From: Candidatus Promineofilum glycogenicum
GTDB taxonomy: Bacteria > Chloroflexota > Anaerolineae > Promineifilales > Promineifilaceae
Reading direction: 5' to 3'
DNA length: 44,108 nucleotides
Assembly (NCBI GenBank): GCA_016707605.1
Contig: JADJHJ010000018.1
Span: forward strand, 1 to 44,108
Below the pieces are notes generated by a model. The model was not told the origin of the DNA, ran no database searches, and saw only the letters and a list, made by a program, of their open reading frames with translations. Numbering within the stretch: the first letter of the stretch is position 1; each line of letters begins with the position of its first letter. Positions 1 to 10,415 of this stretch are shown here, piece by piece. Both the position numbers and the translations under genes were made by a program.

Positions 1-1303
1 GTCTTGCCCAGCACGCCCAGGTAGTGGTCGCGCTCCACCGGGTCGGCGATGTCGTGGATGAGCGGCAGCACCTGGGCGGCGGCGGCCGATTTCGCCTTGG
101 GGTCGCCCGGCGCCAGCTCGGCGGCCACAACGCGGATGACGTAATCGACCACCGGCCGCGCCTCGGCCAGCAGCCGCGGCCAGGCCGTCGGGTCGGTGCG
201 GATGAGCTTGTCGGGGTCCTGCCCCTCCGGCAGCGTCACCACGCGGATGTCGGCCTTCAGCCGGCCCTCCAGCTGCACCAGGCCGCGGGCGTCGAAGGTC
301 ACCTCCATCTCGCGGTCGAGCGTCTCCCGCGCCAACTGGAGGCTGCGCAGCGTCGCCTTGGCCCCGGCCGCGTCGGGGTCGAGGGCCAGCACGAAGCGCT
401 TGGTCAGCCGTTGCAGCAGCCGCAACTGCGTCTCGGTCAGGCTGGTGCCCATCTGGGCCACGACGTTGCGGAAGCCGTGCTGCCAGGCCTGCATCACGTC
501 CATGTAGCCCTCGACCAGCACCACCTGCCGCGCCTCGCGGATGTGGCGCTTGGCCCCGTCGAGGTTGTAGATGAGATGTCCCTTGTCGAACAGCGGCGTC
601 TGGGGGCTGTTGAGGTACTTGGGCACGCCGTCGGGGTCGAGCGTGCGCGCCCCGAAGCCGACGACGCGGCCGTCGAGGTCGCGGATGGGGATCATCAGCC
701 GGCCGCGGAAGCGGTCGTAGCGCGTGCCCGTCTCCTCGCGCTCGCTCAGCAGGCCGACGGTCATTAGCTCCTGCTCGCTGTACCCCTGGGCGGTGAAGTG
801 GGTGCGCAGCGCGTCCCAGGTGTCGAGGGCGAAGCCCAGGCGGAAGGTGGCCACCGTCTCCTCGCGCAGCGCCCGGCCGGCCACGTAGCGGCGGGCGGCC
901 TCGGCCTGCGGCGCGTGGAGCAGCAGTTGGTGAAAGTAGAGCGAGGCCGAATCGAGCAGGGCCGCCCAGCGCGTCTCGGCCGCCTCGCGGGCGGTATCGG
1001 CGCCTTGGGCCGGTGGTCTTCCAGCGTCACCCCGGCCCGCTTGGCCAGTTCGGTCAGCGACTCCTTGAAGTCCCAGCCGTTCTTCTTCATGACGAAGGAG
1101 AAGACGTCGCCCCCCTCGGCGCAGGCGCCGAAGCAGCGCCACGTCTGGCTCTCGGGGAAGACGTAGAAGGCGGGGGTCTTGCTGTTGGGGTGGAAGGGGC
1201 AGAAGCCGGCCCAGTTCCGGCCCGACTTGCGCAGCGATACGCCGGCGTCCTGGATGACGTCAACGAGGTCGAGCCGGCTTTTAATCTCTTGCGTTACGGT
1301 CAT
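1..1303 (-). CDS. dnaG: DNA primase DnaG (3' end outside window, frameshifted)
   Basis: Synthesises RNA primers at the replication fork with the DnaB helicase. The first ~100 residues carry the CHC2 zinc finger (C35, H38, C57, C61; spacing CX2H-X18-CX3C, with an extra residue in the second pair). The reading frame then breaks near 1001-1006: the frame that begins at 1303 runs on as Arg/Pro-rich nonsense to a stop at 764. A different minus frame carries a clean primase core down to base 1, including toprim motifs EGYMDV and LDPDAAG and a conserved IADPVERDHYL-type stretch. One missing base in a GC-rich GGC/GCC run explains it. DnaG is normally essential, so a sequence error is as likely as a true mutation. 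ATG start at 1303; a TAAACT -10-like element lies 9 bases upstream with no Shine-Dalgarno site. The C-terminal helicase-binding part lies outside the window. Confidence 0.93.
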
Positions 1304-1317
1304 TCCGAAGCGAGTTT

Positions 1318-1427
1318 ATCCGCAGATTGGGCAGATTCGGCAGATTTTCCGGAAGAGAAACACCACAGCCCCAGGAACAGCCGGGCGCGTCCTCTGGAAA
1401 TCTGCCCAATCTGCCCAATCTGCGGAT
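1318..1427. repeat. Pal-B palindrome upstream of dnaG
   Basis: Long inverted repeat. The left arm (1318-1351) contains GCAGATTGGGCAGATTCGGC and the right arm (1396-1427) holds the matching TCTGCCCAATCTGCCC words. The loop is ~45 bases. It lies at the 5' end of dnaG, so it is not a terminator for that gene; it overlaps the likely dnaG promoter. Confidence 0.75.
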
Positions 1428-1482
1428 GATTTCTCTGCCAGATCTTTACTATTAGGAAAGGGGATTATAGCGCAAATGGGCC

Positions 1483-1596
1483 GAAGAACGGCACGCTGAT
1501 GACGCAGATTTCACGCTGATTTTCGCTGATAAGAATCGGCGGACTCTTATCAGCGAAAATCAGCGCCCAATCAGCGTCATCAGCGTGCTATTCTTC
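1483..1596. repeat. Pal-B palindrome overlapping the 3' end of vapC
   Basis: Inverted repeat with arms 1483-1534 and 1545-1596 built from CGCTGAT/ATCAGCG words, closed by ATAAGA-loop-TCTTAT. The right arm is translated on the minus strand as the last ~11 residues of the PIN toxin, and the toxin stop codon (1560-1562) lies inside the arm. The GAAGAA/TTCTTC outer ends also pair. Confidence 0.8.
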
Positions 1597-1991
1597 CTGC
1601 CCCAGTACGACCTGCGCACGTCCGGCAGCGCCGCCAGGTGGGGGTCGCGGTGGACGAGGGCGGCGCTGTGGTGGGCGGCCGTGGCGGCGATGAGCGTGTC
1701 GATGGCCGGGACGCGGGCCGCGGCCGTCTCGCGCAGGGCCACGGCGCGGAGGGCGATGGCCTCGCTCACGGGCACGATCTCGGCAAACAACTCCCGGTAG
1801 TGGGTCACGACTTCCTCAAAGCGCCGCTCGATATTGAGATGCCGCATCCGCGCCTGAACCTCAACCAGGCTCAACACCGAAACGCCAACCTGATTGCCCG
1901 GCTCTAATAGCAGTTCTGATACCCGCTCGTAGCCAGGTTCGCGAAAGAGATGGGCCAGCCAGGCCGACGTATCAAGTACGTGCGTGATCAT
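1560..1991 (-). CDS. vapC: PIN-domain toxin, VapC family ribonuclease
   Basis: Probable Mg-dependent endoribonuclease toxin of a type II toxin-antitoxin pair, acting on RNA in the cytoplasm and held inactive by the antitoxin encoded just upstream. The PIN acidic residues are all present: D7 in VLDTSAWL, E44 in SLVEVQ, D98 in AIDTLIAA and D116 in HRDPHL. Length (143 aa) is usual for the family. Its ATG overlaps the antitoxin stop by 4 bases (ATGA), implying translational coupling. The last ~11 residues (SYWGRKNSTLM...) come from a Pal-B repeat arm rather than from the PIN fold, so the original stop was probably further upstream. The target RNA cannot be told from sequence. Confidence 0.9.
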   Translation of the reverse strand: MITHVLDTSAWLAHLFREPGYERVSELLLEPGNQVGVSVLSLVEVQARMRHLNIERRFEEVVTHYRELFAEIVPVSEAIALRAVALRETAAARVPAIDTLIAATAAHHSAALVHRDPHLAALPDVRRSYWGRKNSTLMTLIGR

Positions 1992-2254
1992 GCCAGCCCC
2001 ATCTCTTCATCGTCCTGTTCGCGCTCGCGGATGAGATCGCCAATCGGGTCTGCGCCGGGCGGCAGATAGGGCCGCAACATCCCTTCCAGTCGCCTGACCT
2101 TCTCTGCGCGTGATTCAACCGGGCGCATGACCACCGCCCGCTCGCCAGTCAGTTCAAACTCCAGCTTCATCCCCGGCTCAATGCCTAGCGCGCGGGCAAT
2201 AGCCGCCGGAATCGTAATCTGGTTCTTGCCCGTTATAGTTGCCTGAATCGCCAT
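1988..2254 (-). CDS. vapB: AbrB/SpoVT-type antitoxin, VapB family
   Basis: Small DNA-binding antitoxin that should neutralise the adjacent PIN toxin and autoregulate the pair. The N-terminus has a swapped-hairpin AbrB fold signature (TITGKNQITIPAAIARALGI, then PGMKLEFEL). The C-terminal half is charged and probably wraps the toxin. The frame can be extended to a TTG at 2272, but the ATG at 2254 puts the start in the usual place for the family (MAIQATITGKNQ), so I chose it. It overlaps the toxin gene by 4 bases. A promoter with an overlapping inverted repeat lies 60-100 bases upstream. Confidence 0.88.
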   Translation of the reverse strand: MAIQATITGKNQITIPAAIARALGIEPGMKLEFELTGERAVVMRPVESRAEKVRRLEGMLRPYLPPGADPIGDLIREREQDDEEMGLA

Positions 2255-2314
2255 AGGTTGTCCCACACTCAATCGACCGCGCCCTTTCCTTGAATTCCTA
2301 CACTCATAGCCGAT

Positions 2315-2355
2315 TCCTTGAAAGCATTGTATTTCAAGGAGTGTCGATCAGTCAA
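2315..2355 (-). promoter_or_regulatory. vapBC promoter with overlapping operator palindrome
   Basis: On the minus strand TTGACT (2350-2355) and TACAAT (2326-2331) are separated by 18 bases, a good sigma70-type promoter. An inverted repeat with 9-bp perfect arms (TCCTTGAAA 2315-2323, TTTCAAGGA 2332-2340) flanks the -10 box. Its position suggests binding by the antitoxin or toxin-antitoxin complex for autorepression; that is inference. Confidence 0.6.
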
Positions 2356-2364
2356 GGAATCCCC

Positions 2365-2425
2365 TTGTAGCGCGGGTCGGCAACCCGCCTCTTTCGCAAC
2401 GGAGGCGGGTTGCCAACCCTCCCTT
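2365..2425. repeat. Pal-C repeat between vapBC and the ABC exporter
   Basis: Contains TTGTAGCGCGGGTCGGCAAC followed by a second, inverted-type copy GGCGGGTTGCCAACCC. Pal-C recurs at 18912-18938, 22088-22153 and, as a diverged tandem form, at 24516-24650. The rest of the gap to 2560 holds only a TATAAT at 2472-2477, a plausible -10 for the exporter operon with an ~80-base leader. Confidence 0.65.
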
Positions 2426-2560
2426 TGGCGCGGTGCTGTGCGGCGGCGGCGAGTGGTTGGTCAGGGTGTAGTATAATGGTCGTTGGTCGCCGGGCGCGCA
2501 GTTATCGCAACGCCATCAGGAGCCAATCCCCCTGGCCGCCCGACGCCAATCCAACCCACT

Positions 2561-3484
2561 ATGAACGCCTCCATCATCACAGTTCGCGACTTTCGCAAAC
2601 GGTACGGCGGCCTGACGGCCGTCGACGGCATCAGCTTCGACGTCGCCCCCGGCGAGATCTTTGGCCTGCTCGGCCCCAACGGCGCGGGCAAGACGACCAC
2701 GCTGGAGTGCCTGGAAGGGCTGCGCGCCCCCGACGCGGGCACGCTGCGCGTCGCCGGCATCGACCCGACCCACGACCGGCGCGCCCTGCGCTCGGTCATC
2801 GGCGTCCAGCTACAATCCTCCGGTATGCCGGAGAGCATCACCCCCGACGAGGCCATGCGCCTCTTCTGCGCCTACCACGGCGTGGCCCCACGCCACGACC
2901 TGCTCGACCGGCTGGGGCTGGCCGGCAAGCGCCGGGCGCAGTTCCACGAACTCTCGGCCGGGCAGCAGCGCCGGCTGGCTCTGGCCCTGGCCGTGGCCCA
3001 TTCGCCGCGCGTCCTCTTCCTCGATGAGCCGACGGCCGGCCTCGACGTGCAGACTCGCGTCGAACTGCACGCCCTGATGCGCGAGCTGAAGGGCGACGGC
3101 ACGACCATCATCCTGGCCACCCACGACATGGCCGAGGCCGAGGAGATGGCCGACCGCGTGGCCATCCTGATGCAGGGGCGCATCGTCACCATCGGCACGC
3201 CCATCCAGATCACGGCCACCGGCGCGGGGCTGACCAAAATCTCCATCCAGACGGCCAACGGCAGCCTGCTGGCCAACGGCCACCCTCTGCCGGCCGTGGC
3301 CCAACAGACGACCCGAGACAGCTACGCCATTTACTACAGCAGCGACATCGGCCGCACCGTCAACGCCCTGCTCGAAGCGGTCAACGCCGCCGCCGATCCG
3401 CTGATCGATTTGCGCGTCGAGCGGCCGTCGCTGGAAGACCGCTTTCTGGAGTTGACCGACGCCCGCAGCGGCAACGGCCGCTGA
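2561..3484 (+). CDS. ABC-2 type exporter, ATP-binding subunit
   Basis: Cytoplasmic ATPase that drives the membrane subunit encoded next. Walker A GPNGAGKT at residues 38-45, Q-loop, signature LSAGQQRRL (Ala in place of the first Gly of LSGGQ, common in this group), Walker B VLFLDEPTAGLD, and H-loop ATHD. The C-terminal ~80 residues form the extra domain seen in DrrA/CcmA-like multidrug exporter ATPases. The open frame extends upstream to 2483, but homology to the family begins at the ATG at 2561 (MNASIITVRDFRKRYGG). The permease starts 18 bases after the stop. The substrate is unknown; drug, lipid or polysaccharide export are the usual options for this family. Confidence 0.93.
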   Translation: MNASIITVRDFRKRYGGLTAVDGISFDVAPGEIFGLLGPNGAGKTTTLECLEGLRAPDAGTLRVAGIDPTHDRRALRSVIGVQLQSSGMPESITPDEAMRLFCAYHGVAPRHDLLDRLGLAGKRRAQFHELSAGQQRRLALALAVAHSPRVLFLDEPTAGLDVQTRVELHALMRELKGDGTTIILATHDMAEAEEMADRVAILMQGRIVTIGTPIQITATGAGLTKISIQTANGSLLANGHPLPAVAQQTTRDSYAIYYSSDIGRTVNALLEAVNAAADPLIDLRVERPSLEDRFLELTDARSGNGR

Positions 3485-3502
3485 ACCCCCAGGGAGCCAC
3501 CC

Positions 3503-4318
3503 ATGACCGCCTTCGCCACCCACTTCGGCTATGAGTTCCGCACCGGCATCCGCAACCGCGGCCTGCTGCTGCTCAACTACCTCTTTCCACTGGCCTTCTA
3601 CCTCATGCTCGGCTTCGTCATGACGGCCATCAACCCCCTGTTCCGCGACGCGCTGCTGCCGGCGATGGTCATCTTCGCCATCTACACCGCGGCCATCCTG
3701 GGCCTGCCCGACCCGCTGGTGCAGGCGCGCGAGGCGGGCATCTTTCGCAGCTACCACATCAACGGTGTGCCCAGGGCCAACCTGCTGCTCATCCCCGCCC
3801 TGACAACGGCGCTGCACCTGGTCATCGTCGCCGTGATCATCGCCGTCACCGCGCCGCTCCTGTTCGACGCGCCCACCCCGGTCAACTGGCTCAACTTCGT
3901 CCTGGTCTTTGCCGCCACGCTGCTGGCCTGCGCCGGACTGGGGGTGCTCATCGGCGTCGTCTCGCCCAACTCGCGTTCGACCATCCTGTTCTCGCAACTC
4001 CTCTTCCTGCCGTCGATGCTCATCGGCGGGCTGATGCTGCCCTACAGTATGTTGCCCCCCATTGCCCGGATGGCCGCCCAACTGCTGCCCTCCACCCACG
4101 CCATGAACGCCTTCAAGGGACTGGCGATGGGGCAGACGGCCGACTTCTCCCCCTGGGGATCGCTGCTCGTCCTGCTGAGCGGCGGCCTGCTGGCCTTTGC
4201 CCTGGCCACTCTGCTCTTCCGCTGGGACAGCCACCACAGCCAGCGCCGTCTGCCGGCCGCCGCTGCTCTGCTGGCCCTGGCCCCCTACGTCATCGGCCTG
4301 CTCGTCTTCGGCCGCTAG
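3503..4318 (+). CDS. ABC-2 type exporter, permease subunit
   Basis: Integral membrane partner of the preceding ATPase. About six hydrophobic segments are visible in 271 residues: an N-terminal segment (GLLLLNYLFPLAFYLMLGF), a central group, and a C-terminal pair ending VIGLLVFGR. The motif LPSMLIGGLMLPYSMLPP, followed by LLPSTHAMNAFKGL, is typical of ABC-2 permeases. A Shine-Dalgarno AGGGAG lies ~8 bases before the ATG. The gene is followed directly by a Pal-B hairpin that could end the transcript. Confidence 0.9.
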   Translation: MTAFATHFGYEFRTGIRNRGLLLLNYLFPLAFYLMLGFVMTAINPLFRDALLPAMVIFAIYTAAILGLPDPLVQAREAGIFRSYHINGVPRANLLLIPALTTALHLVIVAVIIAVTAPLLFDAPTPVNWLNFVLVFAATLLACAGLGVLIGVVSPNSRSTILFSQLLFLPSMLIGGLMLPYSMLPPIARMAAQLLPSTHAMNAFKGLAMGQTADFSPWGSLLVLLSGGLLAFALATLLFRWDSHHSQRRLPAAAALLALAPYVIGLLVFGR

Positions 4319-4322
4319 GCGC

Positions 4323-4395
4323 GAAAGAAACCGCAGATTACGCAGATTTCTATAGGCGAAAATCTGTGTAATCGGCGTAATCTGTGGTTTCTTTC
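4323..4395. repeat. Pal-B palindrome between exporter and antiporter genes
   Basis: Arms 4323-4349 (GAAAGAAACCGCAGATTACG...) and 4360-4395 are imperfectly complementary; the GAAAGAAACC/GGTTTCTTTC ends pair exactly. It starts 5 bases after the permease stop and ends ~20 bases before the antiporter -10 element. It could act as a terminator, although no long T run follows the stem. Confidence 0.7.
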
Positions 4396-4416
4396 TGCTA
4401 CTCCCCAACTACGCAG

Positions 4417-4422
4417 TAGAAT
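4417..4422 (+). promoter_or_regulatory. -10 element of the antiporter gene (leaderless type)
   Basis: TAGAAT ends 6 bases before the ATG at 4429, and there is no Shine-Dalgarno sequence. Transcription would begin at or next to the start codon. Confidence 0.45.
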
Positions 4423-4428
4423 AGCGCC

Positions 4429-6423
4429 ATGCACGGTGAATTCGCTCTCTTCGCTACGATCACCATGGCCGTCCTGGCCGCCTTTCTGTTCGGCTTCCTG
4501 GCCCGCAAGCTGCGCCTGCCCTCGCTGGTCGGCTATCTGGTGGCCGGGCTGGTCATCAGCCCCTTCACCCCCGGCTTCGTCGGCGACGTTGACGCCGCCA
4601 GCCAACTGGCGGAGATCGGCGTCGTCTTCATGATGTTCGGCGTTGGCCTGCACTTCTCGCTCAAGGACTTGTGGAGCGTGCGCGCCGTGGCCATCCCCGG
4701 CGCGATCCTGCAAACGGCCCTGTCCACGCTGGCCGGGCTGGCCCTCAGCCAGTTGTGGGGCTGGTCGCTGGCCGCCGGGCTGGTGCTGGGCCTGTCGCTG
4801 TCCGTGGCCAGCACCGTCGTGCTGCTGCGCGGCCTGACCGACCGCGGCCTGGTCAGCACGCCCCACGGCCGCGTGGCCATCGGCTGGCTGGTCTTCGAAG
4901 ACCTGGCCACCATCGTCATCCTCGTCCTCATGCCCGTGCTGGCCTCGGGCGGCGGCAACCCGCTGCTCAGCGTCGGCGCGGCGCTGCTGAAGACAGCCGT
5001 CTTCGTGGCCATCATGCTGCTGGTCGGCACGCGGGTCATGTCCTGGCTGCTGACCCAGATCGCCTACACCCGCTCGCGCGAGCTGTTCATCCTGGCCGTC
5101 ATGGCCATGGCTCTGGGCACGGCCTTCGCCGCCTTCGAGCTGTTCGGCGTGTCGCTGGCCCTGGGCGCGTTCCTGGCCGGCGTGGTCGTCGGCGAGTCCG
5201 ACATCCACCATCAGGTCGGCGCGGAGGTCGTGCCCTTCCGCGACTTCTTCTCGGTGCTGTTCTTCGTCTCCGTCGGCATGTTGGTCGATCCGGCCGTCGT
5301 GGCCGCCAACATCGGCAAGGTGCTGGCCCTGTCGCTGCTGGTTGTCGCCGGCAAGGCGCTGCTGACGCAGATGCTGGGGCTGGTGCTGCCCGCCCCGGCG
5401 CGGACGATGATCGTCGTCGCCGCCGGGCTGAGCCAGATCGGCGAGTTCTCGTTCATCGTCGGCCAGGCGGGCGTCGCCCTGGGGCTGCTCGACGCCGACC
5501 AGTACGGCCTGATCCTGGCCGCGGCGGTCGTCTCCATCGTCGTCAACCCGCTCATGTTCAACCTCATTCCCACGGTGGAGCGGACGCTGCAACGCCTGCC
5601 CCGGCTGTGGCGGCTGCTGGATCGCGGCGGGCCGACGCCGGCGCCGTTCACCGAGGCCATCGAAGGGCACGTCGTCATCCTCGGCTACGGTCGCGTCGGC
5701 AGCCACATCGGCGGCGTGTTGCGGCGGCTGGGCCTGCCCTTTCTGGTGGTCGAGCAGAACATGATCTACGCCAACGAGCTACAGGCGCAGGGGATCAAGA
5801 CGATGTTCGGCGACGCCGCCAACTCGGAAATCCTGCTCCACGTCGGGCTGGAGGACGCCCGCGCTCTGGTCGTCACCGTGCCCAACGAGACGGCCGCCGA
5901 GCTGATCGTCACCGCTGCCCACGCCCTGGCCCCGGAACTGCCCATCATCGTCCGCGCCGCCACGGCCGACCGGCTGGACAACCTCTTCCACCTCGGCGCG
6001 CGCCACGCCGTCAACCCGGAGATGGAGGGCGGGCTGGAGATGCTGCGGCTGACGCTGCTGTCGCTGGGCTACTCGGCCGGTCAGATTCAGCAGTATGTCG
6101 ACACCGTGCGCAGCGACACCTACGAGGGCATCCTGCCCGGCGAGCGCGGCTACCCGGTGCTGGATCAGTTGTTGATGGCCACGCGCGGCGTGGAGATCGT
6201 CTGGGAGCGGCTGACGGACGTCAGCCCGCTGGCCGGACAGACGCTGGCCGAGGCCAACCTGCGCGCCCGCTCCGGCGCGTCGGTCGTGGCCCTGCTGCGC
6301 GACGGCCAGATCATCGCCAACCCCGGCCCGGAACTGCGCTTCGCGGCCGGGGATTTGGTGGGGTTGATTGGGGAGGCGGGGGAGGTGGCGGTGGCGGGGG
6401 GGCTGTTGCGGGCGGGGCTATAA
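4429..6423 (+). CDS. Kef/YbaL-type monovalent cation:proton antiporter (CPA2) with RCK domains
   Basis: Inner-membrane antiporter, probably K+ or Na+ for H+. Residues ~1-390 form a CPA2 transmembrane domain with about 12 segments (for example LPSLVGYLVAGLVISPFTPG and EFSFIVGQAGVALGL). Residues ~412-530 are a Rossmann TrkA-N/RCK domain with GYGRVG (419-424), an acidic VVEQN strand end and the FGDAANSEIL motif, so NAD(H) or a related nucleotide is the likely regulator. Residues ~575-660 form a TrkA-C ligand domain. The whole resembles E. coli YbaL more than KefC, which lacks the TrkA-C part. It is a single-gene unit. Which ion it moves cannot be told. Confidence 0.92.
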   Translation: MHGEFALFATITMAVLAAFLFGFLARKLRLPSLVGYLVAGLVISPFTPGFVGDVDAASQLAEIGVVFMMFGVGLHFSLKDLWSVRAVAIPGAILQTALSTLAGLALSQLWGWSLAAGLVLGLSLSVASTVVLLRGLTDRGLVSTPHGRVAIGWLVFEDLATIVILVLMPVLASGGGNPLLSVGAALLKTAVFVAIMLLVGTRVMSWLLTQIAYTRSRELFILAVMAMALGTAFAAFELFGVSLALGAFLAGVVVGESDIHHQVGAEVVPFRDFFSVLFFVSVGMLVDPAVVAANIGKVLALSLLVVAGKALLTQMLGLVLPAPARTMIVVAAGLSQIGEFSFIVGQAGVALGLLDADQYGLILAAAVVSIVVNPLMFNLIPTVERTLQRLPRLWRLLDRGGPTPAPFTEAIEGHVVILGYGRVGSHIGGVLRRLGLPFLVVEQNMIYANELQAQGIKTMFGDAANSEILLHVGLEDARALVVTVPNETAAELIVTAAHALAPELPIIVRAATADRLDNLFHLGARHAVNPEMEGGLEMLRLTLLSLGYSAGQIQQYVDTVRSDTYEGILPGERGYPVLDQLLMATRGVEIVWERLTDVSPLAGQTLAEANLRARSGASVVALLRDGQIIANPGPELRFAAGDLVGLIGEAGEVAVAGGLLRAGL

Positions 6424-6558
6424 CACGCCCGCGCACTGTGATAGAATTAGGCCGGAATCGGGAACAGATATGAAGACTCCTGGTGCTGAACGTTGAGACC
6501 TATGTCGCGCCAGACTGGGCCATCGCCGCCAGGCAGCTACCGGAATCATGGTAGAGTT

Positions 6559-6988
6559 CTATTGCCCAGGTGGATGCCACCCCGCCCGAATCCACCCGCG
6601 CCTTACAGTGACGGCCAGTATATTGTTCAATTGCAGCGCAAGTACAGTTGCCCGCCCACAAGGAGTTATGCCTTCCAATTCAAGCGCCCTCTTCTGCCCA
6701 CCGAAAGTGATCCATCCATGAATCCCGGCGTGGATTGAAAAGCGAAACGGTTGTGCCTGTCAGCGGGTCAACTTCTTCGGTCCGTGTGCCCTTATAGTTG
6801 TTGCACAAGCTGCATGCCAGCCACAGGTTGTCCTCATCATCATTACCGCCCTTAGCAACGGGGATAATATGTTCGAGCTGTAATCGGCCCAGGACGTGTT
6901 CTTGTTTGCTCAGGCAGTAGCCACAGCGATCGGCCGCGGCAAGACGCACGCGTTCGTGCACGTCGGCAGGGATTCGGCTACGACTCAT
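6559..6988 (-). pseudogene. HNH endonuclease gene broken by a frameshift
   Basis: The intact first part (102 aa, 6988 to stop at 6680) has zinc knuckle CGYCLS and HNH core LEHIIPVAKGG...NLWLACSLCNNYKG, with the metal-binding LEH and the later N and H positions visible. It ends early at HFRWAEEGA. The adjoining minus frame continues from ~6685 with LELEGITPCGRATVLALQLN and IRAGWHPPGQ, then a TAG at 6559-6561. This matches the usual C-terminus of this ~140-residue HNH family. Joining the two needs a one-base change near 6680-6690. The nuclease core itself is complete, so a shortened protein could still be active. Its start overlaps the upstream gene by 4 bases. Confidence 0.75.
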
Positions 6989-7368
6989 AAAGCCAAAGGG
7001 GGAATGAGCTTGCGAGCCACTGCTTCAGCCAGCGCCTCCGACTTGAGCAGCAGCCCTTCCTGGTAGCGCTGCATCAGACGGGACAACTCAGAGCGTTCAT
7101 CAACGCTCAAGTCATCTGCCTGCTGCCCGTCCAGCAGATCGCTGAGCCGTTGGTCATCCTCGTCCGACAGCCGCAGTTTAGCGAGACTCAACACTTGCTC
7201 GTCACTCATGTCTTGCACCGAAGTAACCTTACCTTCGGCCAGGGTCGGCAACGAAAGCGCCAGCGTGTCGGCTAGAACCTCGCCTAGCTCGCGCCGCGTT
7301 AGCTGGGCCAGGCGCTTGGCGCGACGGTAGGTATCTTCCGGCAAATTGACAATGACTTGCATCACCAT
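6985..7368 (-). CDS. Small helical protein coupled to the HNH nuclease; possible antitoxin-like partner
   Basis: 127 residues. The first ~30 (MQVIVNLPEDTYRRAKRLAQ) look like a beta strand plus helix of a ribbon-helix-helix DNA-binding protein. The rest is acidic and helical (LSDEDDQRLSDLLDGQQADD), with no known catalytic motif. The stop overlaps the HNH start (ATGA), so the two are co-translated. I recall similar pairs from cyanobacterial and Chloroflexota genomes, where the function is untested. A second in-frame ATG (MQVIV) lies two codons in. A TACAAT -10 element lies 6 bases before the ATG with no Shine-Dalgarno site. Confidence 0.7.
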   Translation of the reverse strand: MVMQVIVNLPEDTYRRAKRLAQLTRRELGEVLADTLALSLPTLAEGKVTSVQDMSDEQVLSLAKLRLSDEDDQRLSDLLDGQQADDLSVDERSELSRLMQRYQEGLLLKSEALAEAVARKLIPPLAL

Positions 7369-7374
7369 AAGCCC

Positions 7375-7380
7375 ATTGTA
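7375..7380 (-). promoter_or_regulatory. -10 element for the small protein/HNH pair (leaderless type)
   Basis: Minus-strand TACAAT, 6 bases upstream of the ATG at 7368. There is no Shine-Dalgarno sequence. Confidence 0.45.
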
Positions 7381-7382
7381 GC

Positions 7383-7431
7383 ATAGAAACCGAGTTTCTT
7401 CTGAGAAACTCGGCGTAATCTGTGGTTTCTC

Positions 7432-7436
<5 letters not shown>
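7383..7436. repeat. Composite palindrome at the glyQS stop
   Basis: A small hairpin (GAAACCGAGTTTCT paired with AGAAACTCGG) runs into a half copy of Pal-B (CGTAATCTGTGGTTTCT). It abuts the glycyl-tRNA synthetase stop codon at 7432-7434 and could serve as a terminator for it. Confidence 0.6.
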
Positions 7437-10410
<2,974 letters not shown>

Positions 10411-10415
10411 AGTTG

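Noticed and set aside
24..767. Plus-strand open frame opposite dnaG
   Set aside because: His/Gln/Gly-rich translation typical of the reverse strand of a GC-rich gene; the minus strand encodes primase there.
2810..4408. 532-codon minus-strand open frame opposite the ABC exporter
   Set aside because: Low-complexity Gly/Gln/Asp composition and no domain; the plus strand holds well-conserved ABC genes.
6470..6555. Fragment reading LLVLNVETYVAPDWAIAARQ on the plus strand
   Set aside because: Looks protein-like, but there is no intact start in frame and it is only ~25 residues; perhaps a remnant, too short to support.
6493..6738. 81-codon plus-strand open frame
   Set aside because: No recognisable domain and it covers the frameshifted end of the HNH gene on the other strand.
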